Numbered from the stretch's first letter, positions 1 to 5,831 are shown. The stretch: 10,506 bases of DNA from an uncultured Opitutia bacterium (GCA_937952235.1 CALFZM010000392.1:1-10506); one strand, 5' to 3'. A program made the numbers and translations. The notes: a model not told the origin generated them from the sequence alone.

Positions 1-586
1 ACTCCCAGACGTCCATCTCGGTCCAGTTGCTGAGCGGGAACACGCGCATGTTTTCGCCGGGATTGAGCCGGCCGTTGTAGAGATTCCAGATCTCGGGCCG
101 CTGGTTCTTCGGATCCCACTGCCCGAACGCGTCGCGAAAGCTGAAGAAACGCTCCTTCGCGCGTGCCTTCTCCTCGTCGCGCCGGGCGCCGCCGATGCAA
201 CAGTCGAAGCGGAACTCCTCGATCGCGGCAAGCAGCGTGGGAATCTGCAGGCGGTTGCGACTGATCTCGCCCGGTGCCGGCTGCGCGATGCCCCGCGCGA
301 TGGCGTCCTCGACCTTGCGGATGATGAGCTTGGCGCCGAGCTGGGCGGCGCGGCGGTCGCGAAACTCGTTCAGCTCGGGGAAGTGATGCCCCGTGTCGAC
401 ATTGAGCAGCGGCATCGGCAGTTCGGAGGGCCGGAACGCCTTTTCCGCCAGGCGGAGCAGGCAGATCGAATCCTTGCCGCCGGAGAAGAGCAGCGCCGGG
501 CGTTCGAATTCGCCCGCCACTTCCCGCATGATGTGGATGGCCTCGGTTTCGAGGTGTTGCAGATGGTCGAGATGGTAGCTGTGCAT
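1..586 (-). CDS. cysD: Sulfate adenylyltransferase subunit 2 (CysD), C-terminus cut by window edge
   Basis: Small catalytic subunit of ATP sulfurylase, which with the GTPase CysN makes adenosine 5'-phosphosulfate (APS) from ATP and sulfate in the cytoplasm. About 195 N-terminal residues of a protein usually near 300 residues are present; the gene runs off the left edge. Seen: the N-type ATP pyrophosphatase P-loop LLFSGGKDS (SGGKDS at residues 35-40), then NVDTGHHFPE (about 62-71), and the family segment GGARRDEEKARAKERFFSFRD, with NPGENMRVFPLSNWTEMDVWE at the end of the visible part. The ATG at 586 gives the normal CysD N-terminus (MHSYHLDHLQHLE); no clear Shine-Dalgarno site precedes it. It lies 62 bp downstream of cysH on the same strand and is probably cotranscribed with it. 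CysN would be expected just beyond the left edge. Identification is firm. Confidence 0.96.
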   Translation of the reverse strand, partial: MHSYHLDHLQHLETEAIHIMREVAGEFERPALLFSGGKDSICLLRLAEKAFRPSELPMPLLNVDTGHHFPELNEFRDRRAAQLGAKLIIRKVEDAIARGIAQPAPGEISRNRLQIPTLLAAIEEFRFDCCIGGARRDEEKARAKERFFSFRDAFGQWDPKNQRPEIWNLYNGRLNPGENMRVFPLSNWTEMDVWE

Positions 587-648
587 GGACAGATAAAGCG
601 AAGCCGGCGCCCGTCGGGCGCGGCAGGGAGAGGGAATCCGCCGCGCCT
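587..648 (-). other. cysH-cysD intercistronic spacer with GC hairpins
   Basis: The 62-bp gap holds a 6-bp stem with a 3-nt loop, GCGCCC(607-612)/GGGCGC(616-621). A second 5-bp stem, GCGCC(643-647)/GGCGC(652-656), places the cysH stop codon in its loop. Neither has a downstream T-run in the direction of transcription, so they are not intrinsic terminators. They could stabilise the cysH 3' end or tune cysD expression, but in DNA this GC-rich short hairpins also arise by chance. Confidence 0.3.
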
Positions 649-1305
649 TCAGGCGCTGACCGCCTTGCGGCCCCACGCGGCGTGCAGGCCGCACTCGCGC
701 TTTTCGTCGGCCTTGGCCGGATCGAAATAGTCCCACTCGTTGGGCAACTGATGCTGCGCGAGGTACGCCTCGAGGTCCGCGTCCGAAAGCAGGAACAGCG
801 GACTGACTTTCAATGCCCCGAAGTTCTCGTCCTGAGAGACGATATCGAGACCGGCCCGGTTGGGATTCTGTACCTTCCGCAGCGCCGTGATCCAGACCGC
901 CGGCGCCAGCTCCTTCATGCCCCGCTGGAACGGCTCGAGTTTCATCACGGCGCTGAACTTCTTCAGCCCCTCCTCGTCCTCCGTCGTCGGAATCGGACCA
1001 TGGATCGCATCGCGATGCGCCGCGGTCATCCGCGGGAGATAGGGCTTCAGGTTGAGCCCCAGCCGGGCACGCAACTCCTCGGCGTGACGATAGGTCGCGG
1101 GCCGGTTGTAGCCATGGTCCACCCAGAGCACCGGAATGTCGGGCTGGGCCTGGACCGCGAGGTGCAGGATCACCGCCTCGTACGGACGAAAGTTAGTCGA
1201 AACGAGGGCGCGACCCCCGCCCTGGCCGATCGCCCAGCGCACGATCTCCAACGGGGATCGCGATTTCAATTCAGCGTTCCAGCGAGCAACCTCAGCGGCA
1301 TTCAT
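649..1305 (-). CDS. cysH: Phosphoadenosine phosphosulfate (PAPS) reductase, thioredoxin-dependent type
   Basis: Reduces activated sulfate to sulfite in the cytoplasm. The protein has 218 residues, slightly shorter than the roughly 240 of E. coli CysH. Seen: the modified PP-loop region STNFRPYEAVILHL (from about residue 36), the strand motif VLWVDHGYNRPATYRHAEEL, and the C-terminal catalytic motif KRECGLH with C205. C205 is the only cysteine in the protein, so the two cysteine pairs that bind a 4Fe-4S cluster in APS reductases are absent. By family knowledge this points to a PAPS-specific, thioredoxin- or glutaredoxin-dependent enzyme. That agrees with the APS kinase gene next door. The ATG at 1305 sits in a 12-bp palindrome and no good Shine-Dalgarno site is visible. 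It is the first gene of the leftward unit, with cysD following after 62 bp, and is divergent from cysC. Confidence 0.95.
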   Translation of the reverse strand: MNAAEVARWNAELKSRSPLEIVRWAIGQGGGRALVSTNFRPYEAVILHLAVQAQPDIPVLWVDHGYNRPATYRHAEELRARLGLNLKPYLPRMTAAHRDAIHGPIPTTEDEEGLKKFSAVMKLEPFQRGMKELAPAVWITALRKVQNPNRAGLDIVSQDENFGALKVSPLFLLSDADLEAYLAQHQLPNEWDYFDPAKADEKRECGLHAAWGRKAVSA

Positions 1306-1383
1306 GAATGAAGGGTCTCAGCGCTTCCCCGCGCCTCCGCCAGGCCGGCGAAAGCCGCCGGCGGCCGGGGAGGTGTGACACGG

Positions 1384-1431
1384 GGAGCGGGAAGGATTCT
1401 TCCATCAGAGAAGCAAGAAGGCTTGCGCTCC
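1384..1431 (-). ncRNA. Candidate three-way-junction RNA element in the cysH leader
   Basis: Three perfect 5-bp stems nest without overlap. The closing stem is GGAGC(1384-1388)/GCTCC(1427-1431). Inside it are hairpin GGAAG(1390-1394)-GATT-CTTCC(1399-1403) and hairpin GCAAG(1413-1417)-AAGG-CTTGC(1422-1426), joined by the nine bases 1404-1412. The second hairpin abuts the closing stem with no spacer, which would allow coaxial stacking. All loops are tetraloops. The pairing works on either strand; the minus strand is preferred because the best -10 box reads towards cysH. No known RNA family was recognised, and chance folding in GC-rich DNA remains possible. Confidence 0.35.
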
Positions 1432-1464
1432 GATCCGAACAGGTAAAGCTTAAAAGTGTCCATT

Positions 1465-1481
1465 ATGACTAAAGATGTCAT
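1465..1481. promoter_or_regulatory. Inverted repeat ATGAC-N7-GTCAT, candidate operator
   Basis: Perfect 5-bp half-sites (1465-1469 and 1477-1481) are separated by seven bases, in the AT-rich core of the divergent control region. The left half-site overlaps the candidate -10 CATAAT of the cysH promoter. The size and position suit a dimeric regulator, but no family can be named from the site alone. Confidence 0.3.
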
Positions 1482-1545
1482 GATTAAGTGGAGAAACCTA
1501 ACGAACAACGGCTTAATTTCATCCAAGTCGAGGACCGCTGCTTTC

Positions 1546-1551
1546 GGGAGG
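1546..1551 (+). promoter_or_regulatory. Shine-Dalgarno site GGGAGG of cysC
   Basis: GGGAGG ends five bases before the ATG at 1557. It is the clearest ribosome binding site in the window and fixes the cysC start there. An in-frame GTG at 1488 would add 23 residues unlike any APS kinase. Confidence 0.75.
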
Positions 1552-1556
1552 CAACG

Positions 1557-2183
1557 ATGACGACGCGCCCCTCTCGTGGCGCACCCGGCGAAACCGCGCC
1601 TCCGCATGGCTCCCGCCCCGGGATGATCTTCTGGCTGACGGGGCTGTCGGGCGCCGGGAAAACGACGCTGGGCACCGGGTTGGTCGCACGCCTTCAGGCC
1701 GAGCAGGTGCGAACGAGCCTGCTTGATGGGGACAACCTCCGCCGGGGCCTCAGCCGCGACCTCGGATTCAGCGAGGCAGACCGGCGGGAAAACATCCGGC
1801 GGGCCGGCGAGGCGGCCCTCCTGCTGGCGGAAGCGGGCGTGGTCGCGATCGTCGCGCTCATTTCTCCGTTCCGGGAGGATCGCCGAGCCGTGGCAGACCG
1901 GGCCGGCGAGCAGGGAATCCCCTTCGCGGAAATCTACGTCAATGCCGCGCTGGGCAGCTGCGAGGCGCGCGACCCGAAACAGCTTTACCGCCGGGCCCGG
2001 GCCGGCGAATTGCGCGACTTCACCGGCATCGACTCACCCTACGAGCCACCGACCGCCCCCGATCTGGAGCTGCGGACGGACCTCGAAAACGTGGACCAAT
2101 CGTCCGCAAAGCTCACCCAGTTCGCGCTCGCCCTGCTGGAGCGCAACCGGCATGGATCGACCTCTGTGTCCCGTGAAGCCTGA
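1557..2183 (+). CDS. cysC: Adenylylsulfate (APS) kinase
   Basis: Phosphorylates APS at the 3' position with ATP to give PAPS, the substrate of the neighbouring CysH. The protein has 208 residues, a normal length for a stand-alone APS kinase. Seen: Walker A GLSGAGKT (residues 29-36) after the strand MIFWLT, the APS-binding segment DGDNLRRGLSRDLGFS (57-72), RRENIRRAGE, ALISPFREDRR (100-110), CEARDPKQLYRRARAGELRDF, and GIDSPYEPP in the lid region. All the expected family landmarks are there. The ATG at 1557 is chosen for its GGGAGG ribosome binding site. It is the first gene of the rightward unit, followed after 98 bp by the SUMT gene. In many bacteria this domain is fused to CysN; here it is separate and divergent from cysHD, but still under the same control region. 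Confidence 0.96.
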   Translation: MTTRPSRGAPGETAPPHGSRPGMIFWLTGLSGAGKTTLGTGLVARLQAEQVRTSLLDGDNLRRGLSRDLGFSEADRRENIRRAGEAALLLAEAGVVAIVALISPFREDRRAVADRAGEQGIPFAEIYVNAALGSCEARDPKQLYRRARAGELRDFTGIDSPYEPPTAPDLELRTDLENVDQSSAKLTQFALALLERNRHGSTSVSREA

Positions 2184-2281
2184 CCTTCTCCACCGCCTGC
2201 CTGCATCCGGCCGCCCCGCTGCGGACGCCAACGTCTCTACCCATCCTCTTCCGGGCGCGGTGCCCACGTACTTTTCCTGAC
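2184..2281 (+). other. cysC-SUMT intergenic spacer
   Basis: These 98 bp contain no terminator-like stem with a T-run, no recognisable promoter and no clear Shine-Dalgarno site for the next gene. The spacer is C-rich on the plus strand, and only 4-bp stems are present (for example GACG-N4-CGTC near 2223-2234). Read-through from cysC into the SUMT gene is therefore likely. Confidence 0.4.
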
Positions 2282-3049
2282 ATGCCTGGCACGGTTTATC
2301 TTGTTGGCGCGGGTCCCGGCGACCCCGGTCTGCTTACCCGGAAAGCGCACGCGCTCCTGCGGGAGGCCGACGTGATCGTCCACGATCACCTGGTCGCCGC
2401 CGAAATCCTCGCGCTGGCCCCGCCCGAGACCGAGCGCGTGTTCGTGGGAAAGAAGGGCGGCGGCTTCTGCTGCCCGCAGCGCGACATCGAGGGCACCCTG
2501 GTCGCATTTGCGCGCGCCGGTCGGAAGGTCGTTCGATTGAAGGGCGGGGATCCGTTTGTCTTCGGTCGCGGCGGTGAGGAGGCAGAGGCGCTTGTCGCGG
2601 CGGGAATCCCATTCGAAGTCGTCCCGGGAGTTACGTCGGCTCTTGCCGCCGCGGCGTACGCGGGCATTCCCCTGACCCACCGGGCACACGCTTCGGCCGT
2701 GGTCTTCCTGACTGGGCATGAGGACCCGAAGAAGACGGACTCGAGCCTGCCGTGGGAAGCTTACGGCCGGCTGGGCGCGACGCTCTGCATCTACATGGGG
2801 ATGAAAAATCTCGAGGCGATCACGCGCCGCTTGATTGCCGGTGGCCTCCCTCCCGCCACGCCGGCGGCCGTGATCCAGTCCGCGACGACCGGTCAGCACC
2901 GTCAGATGATCGCGACCGCGGAAAACATCGCCCTGGAGTCGGAGCAGGCCGGTTTCGGCGCACCGGCCATCGTCGTGATCGGCGAGGTCGCCGCGCTCTC
3001 CTCCCAACTCGCGTGGTTTGCCGCGCAGTCCGAATCCCTCTCCGCATGA
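2282..3049 (+). CDS. cobA: Uroporphyrinogen-III C-methyltransferase (SUMT)
   Basis: Transfers two methyl groups from S-adenosylmethionine to uroporphyrinogen III, giving precorrin-2, the first committed step towards siroheme and cobalamin. The 255 residues match a stand-alone SUMT without the CysG dehydrogenase/chelatase domain. Seen: N-terminal signature VYLVGAGPGDPGLLTRKA (about 5-22), GGDPFVFGRGGEE (88-100), PGVTSALAAAAYAGIPLTHR (115-134), and a C-terminal half with IYMGMKNLE, PAAVIQSATTGQHRQ and GAPAIVVIGEV. One local oddity is GGGFCCPQRDIE (59-70), with adjacent cysteines C63 and C64 where many homologues have a histidine or serine context. The stop codon overlaps the next start as ATGA (3046-3049), implying translational coupling. 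Placement between cysC and cysI indicates that it feeds siroheme to sulfite reductase rather than serving only B12 synthesis. The symbol cobA is used in the SUMT sense; sumT or cysG-A would be equivalent. Confidence 0.93.
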   Translation: MPGTVYLVGAGPGDPGLLTRKAHALLREADVIVHDHLVAAEILALAPPETERVFVGKKGGGFCCPQRDIEGTLVAFARAGRKVVRLKGGDPFVFGRGGEEAEALVAAGIPFEVVPGVTSALAAAAYAGIPLTHRAHASAVVFLTGHEDPKKTDSSLPWEAYGRLGATLCIYMGMKNLEAITRRLIAGGLPPATPAAVIQSATTGQHRQMIATAENIALESEQAGFGAPAIVVIGEVAALSSQLAWFAAQSESLSA

Positions 3050-3852
3050 TCGTCGCGCTGATCGACAACGGCTCGCTCGAGGCTGCTTCGTATCGGAATC
3101 TGCGACACGTCGCGATCGCGCTGTCCACGGCCACCGCCACCACGGTGCACGCCGTGTCGTGGAAACACAGCGATCGCATTCCGGCGGCGGCGCTGGACGG
3201 CACGCCGGCATGGGCGCTGGCGCCCTTTGTCCGTGCAATGCACGCCCTCGGGCAGCGGGAGTTTCTGTTCGTACCGTTCTTCATCAGTGCGCAGGGCGCG
3301 ATCGGTTCGGCGTTGCGTCGTGATCTCGAGCGCCTCGCGGCCGAGCTTCCTGGGCTGACGTTTTCATTCACGCCCGGTTTGGCCGACGCCAATGTCCTGC
3401 CGGACATCCTGGCGGCCCGCATCCGCTCCGTGCAGTCCGCGCACGGTCTGCTGCGCCCGCCGGTGGTGCTCGTCGACCACGGCGGCCCCTCGCCGTCCTC
3501 GGCGGCCTTGCGCGACCGCCTCGCCCGCCAGCTCGCGCCGACGCTGCGCCCGGAGGTGGGATCGCTCGTCGCCGCCTCGATGGAGGGGGAGCATCCGCCG
3601 TTGCTCGCCGACCAGCTGGGCGCTCCGGGTTTCGCCGGCCGCGACGTGATCGTCGCCCTGCTCTTCCTTTCCCCCGGTCGCCACGCCGGACCCGGCGGCG
3701 ACATTGCACGCATATGCGCCGCTTCGCCGGCGCGGTGTCACCTCACCGAACTGATCGGCACGCATCCGCTCGCCGCCGCGACCCTGGCTGCCGCCTTGCG
3801 CAAGACCCAGCTTTCCCGCCACGCTGCTCAGCTCGCGTCGGCGTCCGCCTGA
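3046..3852 (+). CDS. CbiX/SirB-family chelatase, probable sirohydrochlorin ferrochelatase with a degenerate N-terminal half
   Basis: Probable class II chelatase that inserts Fe2+ into sirohydrochlorin to make siroheme; cobalt insertion cannot be excluded. The 268 residues read as two tandem, diverged copies of one domain. In the C-terminal copy: VVLVDHGGPSPSSAALRDRL (D144, H145), MEGEHPPLLADQL (H183), VALLFLSPGRHAGPGGDI (H213), and GTHPLAAATLAAAL. In the N-terminal copy the matching places are VALIDNGSLEAAS (N8 in place of His) and FVPFFISAQGAIGSAL (A85 in place of His). Both metal-binding histidines are thus missing there. The ATG at 3046 overlaps the SUMT stop by 4 bp; longer in-frame starts lie inside the SUMT gene. 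CysI follows 23 bp after its stop. Its place between SUMT and CysI makes siroheme synthesis the best reading. Family assignment is good; the metal is inferred. Confidence 0.82.
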   Translation: MIVALIDNGSLEAASYRNLRHVAIALSTATATTVHAVSWKHSDRIPAAALDGTPAWALAPFVRAMHALGQREFLFVPFFISAQGAIGSALRRDLERLAAELPGLTFSFTPGLADANVLPDILAARIRSVQSAHGLLRPPVVLVDHGGPSPSSAALRDRLARQLAPTLRPEVGSLVAASMEGEHPPLLADQLGAPGFAGRDVIVALLFLSPGRHAGPGGDIARICAASPARCHLTELIGTHPLAAATLAAALRKTQLSRHAAQLASASA

Positions 3853-3875
3853 CCGTCCCCGCCTTCATCGCACGT

Positions 3876-5618
3876 ATGAGTTCCACGCCTGAAACCACCA
3901 CGACCGCCAAGCCGCTGCACAAGAACGAGCAGTTGAAGGCGGAAAGTAATTTCCTCCGCGGCCACATCCTGCGGGACCTCGCCGATGCCTCCACCGGAGG
4001 CATCACGGAGGAGAGCGCGCAGCTCACCAAGTTCCACGGCATCTACGCCCAGGACGATCGCGACCTGCGCAACCAGCGGCGCAAGGAAAACAAGGAGAAG
4101 GCATTCAGCTTCATGGCGCGCGTCCGTGTGCCCGGCGGCGTGTGCACCCCGGCCCAGTGGCTCGCCCTCGACGCGCTCGCCGATCGTCATGCCAACGGCA
4201 CGCTCAAGCTCACGACGCGGCAGGCGTTTCAATTTCATGGCATCCTGAAGGGCGATCTCTGGCGCACCATCAACGGGGTGAACAAGGCGCTGCTCGACAC
4301 CATCGCGGCGTGCGGCGACGTGAACCGCAACGTGATGTGCAACCCCAACCCCGAGCAATCCGAGTTGCACTCCGAGGTCTATCGGATCACGCAGGCCATC
4401 GGCCAGCACCTGCTTCCCCGCTCCCGCGCGTATCACGAACTTTGGGTCGGCGACCAGCTCGTGGCCGGCGGCGAACCCGAGGCCGAGCCGATCTACGGCA
4501 ACTCGTATCTCCCGCGCAAATTCAAGATCGCGGTCGCCGTGCCGCCCAGCAACGACGTCGACGTCTTCGCGCACGACCTCGGGTTCATCGCAATCACCAG
4601 CGAGAGCGGCCGGCTGGCGGGCTTCAATGTCACCGTCGGCGGTGGCCTCGGCATGTCCCACAACCAGATCGAGACGTATCCACGGGTCGCGGACGTGCTC
4701 GGTTTCTGCACGCCCGACCAGGCGGTCGCCGTGGCGGAGAAGGTGGTCATGGTCCAGCGCGACTACGGCGACCGGACGGATCGAAAGCACGCCCGGCTGA
4801 AATACACGATCGAGGACCGCGGTCTCGCGTGGTTCCGCGGCGAAGTCGAGGCCCGGCTCGGCTTCCGCCTCGGGGCACCGCGGGCGTTCAAATTCACCCA
4901 CACCGGCGATCGCTACGGCTGGGTGCAGAGCCACGACGGCCGCGCGCATTTCACGCTCTTTCTCATGAGCGGACGCGTGAAGGACGACGCGAACTACGCC
5001 CTGAAGACGGCCCTGCGGGAGATCGCGCTGGTCCACAAGGGTGACCTCCGGCTCACCGCCAACCAGAACCTGATCATCGCGAATGTCGCCGCCGACGACC
5101 GGCCGCGGATCGAGGCCTTGCTGAAGAAACACCGCCTCGACACCGCCAACGATGCCTCCGGCGTCCGGCTCAATGCGATGTCCTGCGTCGCGCTGCCGAC
5201 CTGCGGCCTGGCACTGGCGGAAAGCGAACGCTACCTCCCCGAACTCGTCGAAATGCTCGAAGCCGAGTTCGAAGCCGCCGGCCTGCGCCACGACGCCGTC
5301 ACGGTGCGCATCACCGGCTGCCCCAACGGGTGCGGCCGGCCGTTCCTCGCAGAGATCGGTTTCGTCGGCAAATCGCCCGGCAAGTATAACCTGTATCTCG
5401 GCGCCGCCTTCAACGGCTCGCGGCTGAACACCCTCTACAGGGCCAATCTCCCTACGGCAGAGATCGTTCCGACCCTGAGCCCGATCATCAAGCGGTACGC
5501 GCTCGAACGCACGGAAGGCGAGCGCTTCGGGGACTTCGTCATCCGCACCGGCTACGTCACGCCCACCTTCACGCCGCAGGACTTCCACGAGGCGAAGGCG
5601 GCCAAGGCGTCCGCCTGA
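3876..5618 (+). CDS. cysI: Assimilatory sulfite reductase, siroheme/4Fe-4S hemoprotein subunit
   Basis: Six-electron reduction of sulfite to sulfide in the cytoplasm, using a coupled siroheme and 4Fe-4S centre. The 580 residues compare with about 570 in E. coli CysI. Seen in order: N-terminal ferredoxin-like half with ESNFLRGHI, FHGIYAQDDRD and RVPGGV; LTTRQAFQFHGILK; DVNRNVMCNPNP; LPRSRAYHELW; YLPRKFKIAVAVPP; GFNVTVGGGLG; QRDYGDRTDRKHARLKYT; LTANQNLIIANV. The cluster ligands are CVALPTC (C437, C443) and TGCPNGCGRP (C482, C486), with the same spacing as the E. coli enzyme. The ATG at 3876 gives the usual N-terminus; extending upstream would overlap the chelatase gene. No Shine-Dalgarno site is obvious. 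It is the last gene of the rightward unit. No flavoprotein gene (cysJ) follows, so the electron donor (a CysJ encoded elsewhere, or ferredoxin) cannot be told from this window. Confidence 0.96.
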   Translation: MSSTPETTTTAKPLHKNEQLKAESNFLRGHILRDLADASTGGITEESAQLTKFHGIYAQDDRDLRNQRRKENKEKAFSFMARVRVPGGVCTPAQWLALDALADRHANGTLKLTTRQAFQFHGILKGDLWRTINGVNKALLDTIAACGDVNRNVMCNPNPEQSELHSEVYRITQAIGQHLLPRSRAYHELWVGDQLVAGGEPEAEPIYGNSYLPRKFKIAVAVPPSNDVDVFAHDLGFIAITSESGRLAGFNVTVGGGLGMSHNQIETYPRVADVLGFCTPDQAVAVAEKVVMVQRDYGDRTDRKHARLKYTIEDRGLAWFRGEVEARLGFRLGAPRAFKFTHTGDRYGWVQSHDGRAHFTLFLMSGRVKDDANYALKTALREIALVHKGDLRLTANQNLIIANVAADDRPRIEALLKKHRLDTANDASGVRLNAMSCVALPTCGLALAESERYLPELVEMLEAEFEAAGLRHDAVTVRITGCPNGCGRPFLAEIGFVGKSPGKYNLYLGAAFNGSRLNTLYRANLPTAEIVPTLSPIIKRYALERTEGERFGDFVIRTGYVTPTFTPQDFHEAKAAKASA

Positions 5619-5790
5619 CCGGGATCATGAATGGCGGCGTTCACGTCAACCCATGCCTGAGAACGACCGCCGTAAGGTCGGAGCGGCTTGTGCGCAAGCC
5701 GATCGGTCGGGCCTGTCGGGACGTCAGCCGCCTGAGCACAGGCGGCTCCACCCCGGCGCCAAGCTGGCATACCCGGGGGATCCGCCTTCG
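5619..5790. repeat. REP-like cluster of hairpins downstream of cysI
   Basis: No gene is supported here. Three hairpins follow one another: CGACC(5664-5668)/GGTCG(5676-5680); CGGCTTG(5684-5690)/CAAGCCG(5695-5701) with a TGCG loop; and AGCCGCCTG(5726-5734)/CAGGCGGCT(5739-5747) with an AGCA loop. An alternative pairing, GACCG(5665-5669) with CGGTC(5704-5708), would enclose the second hairpin. There is no T-run on the plus strand. The pattern of compact GC palindromes in a 3' intergenic space resembles repetitive extragenic palindromes. Whether it recurs in the genome cannot be seen from one copy. Confidence 0.45.
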
Positions 5791-5831
5791 AAAAAAAGAG
5801 GGCGGACCGCCTACCCCTAAGCGGTCCGCCC
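5791..5831 (-). terminator. Intrinsic terminator facing left, possibly bidirectional
   Basis: A perfect 11-bp stem, GGGCGGACCGC(5800-5810)/GCGGTCCGCCC(5821-5831), has a 10-nt loop. On the minus strand it is followed by TCTTTTTTT (complement of 5791-5799), the classic form, and would end transcription from the small gene at 5997-6314 after a 3' tail of about 165 nt. On the plus strand it is followed by ATTGCTTTCTT, a weaker tract that may also end the cysC-cysI transcript. Confidence 0.85.

Larger units (their letters stand above)
1306..1556. promoter_or_regulatory. Divergent cysH / cysC control region
   Basis: These 251 bp separate the two sulfate assimilation units and contain no convincing gene. 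The part from about 1440 to 1520 is clearly AT-richer than its surroundings and is the likely promoter area. On the minus strand CATAAT (complement of 1462-1467) matches the -10 consensus at five of six positions, but its -35 is poor. An inverted repeat, ATGAC-N7-GTCAT (1465-1481), overlaps this -10. Between this point and cysH lie a three-way-junction fold (1384-1431) and a GC-rich stem (1344-1362) inside a wider CCCCG/CGGGG pairing (1327-1331 with 1366-1370). If the leftward promoter is right, cysH has a structured leader of about 150 nt. None of the common riboswitch cores (SAM, SAH, cobalamin, TPP) could be recognised. The regulator and signal are unknown. Confidence 0.5.

Noticed and set aside
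1384..1470. SAM, cobalamin or TPP riboswitch, or hammerhead ribozyme (CTGATG is present on the minus strand)
   Set aside because: The conserved cores of the riboswitches are absent. After CTGATG there is a stem but no GAAA core, so a hammerhead is not supported.
1488..1556. GTG start giving cysC 23 extra residues
   Set aside because: The ATG at 1557 has a GGGAGG ribosome binding site at ideal spacing, and the extra residues do not resemble APS kinases.
2752..3045. Upstream in-frame extension of the chelatase gene
   Set aside because: The extension lies wholly inside the SUMT gene and encodes Arg/His-rich nonsense; the ATG at 3046 has the typical ATGA overlap.
2237..3238. Minus-strand open frame opposite the SUMT gene
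   Set aside because: Arg/Ala/Gly-rich shadow with no motif, opposite a well-supported enzyme.
3714..3875. Upstream in-frame extension of cysI
   Set aside because: It would overlap the end of the chelatase gene and adds a sequence unlike CysI N-termini; the ATG at 3876 gives the normal length.
3828..5588. Long open frame (586 codons) antisense to cysI
   Set aside because: It mirrors the strong third-position GC bias of cysI on the other strand, has no recognisable domains, and lies opposite an unmistakable sulfite reductase.
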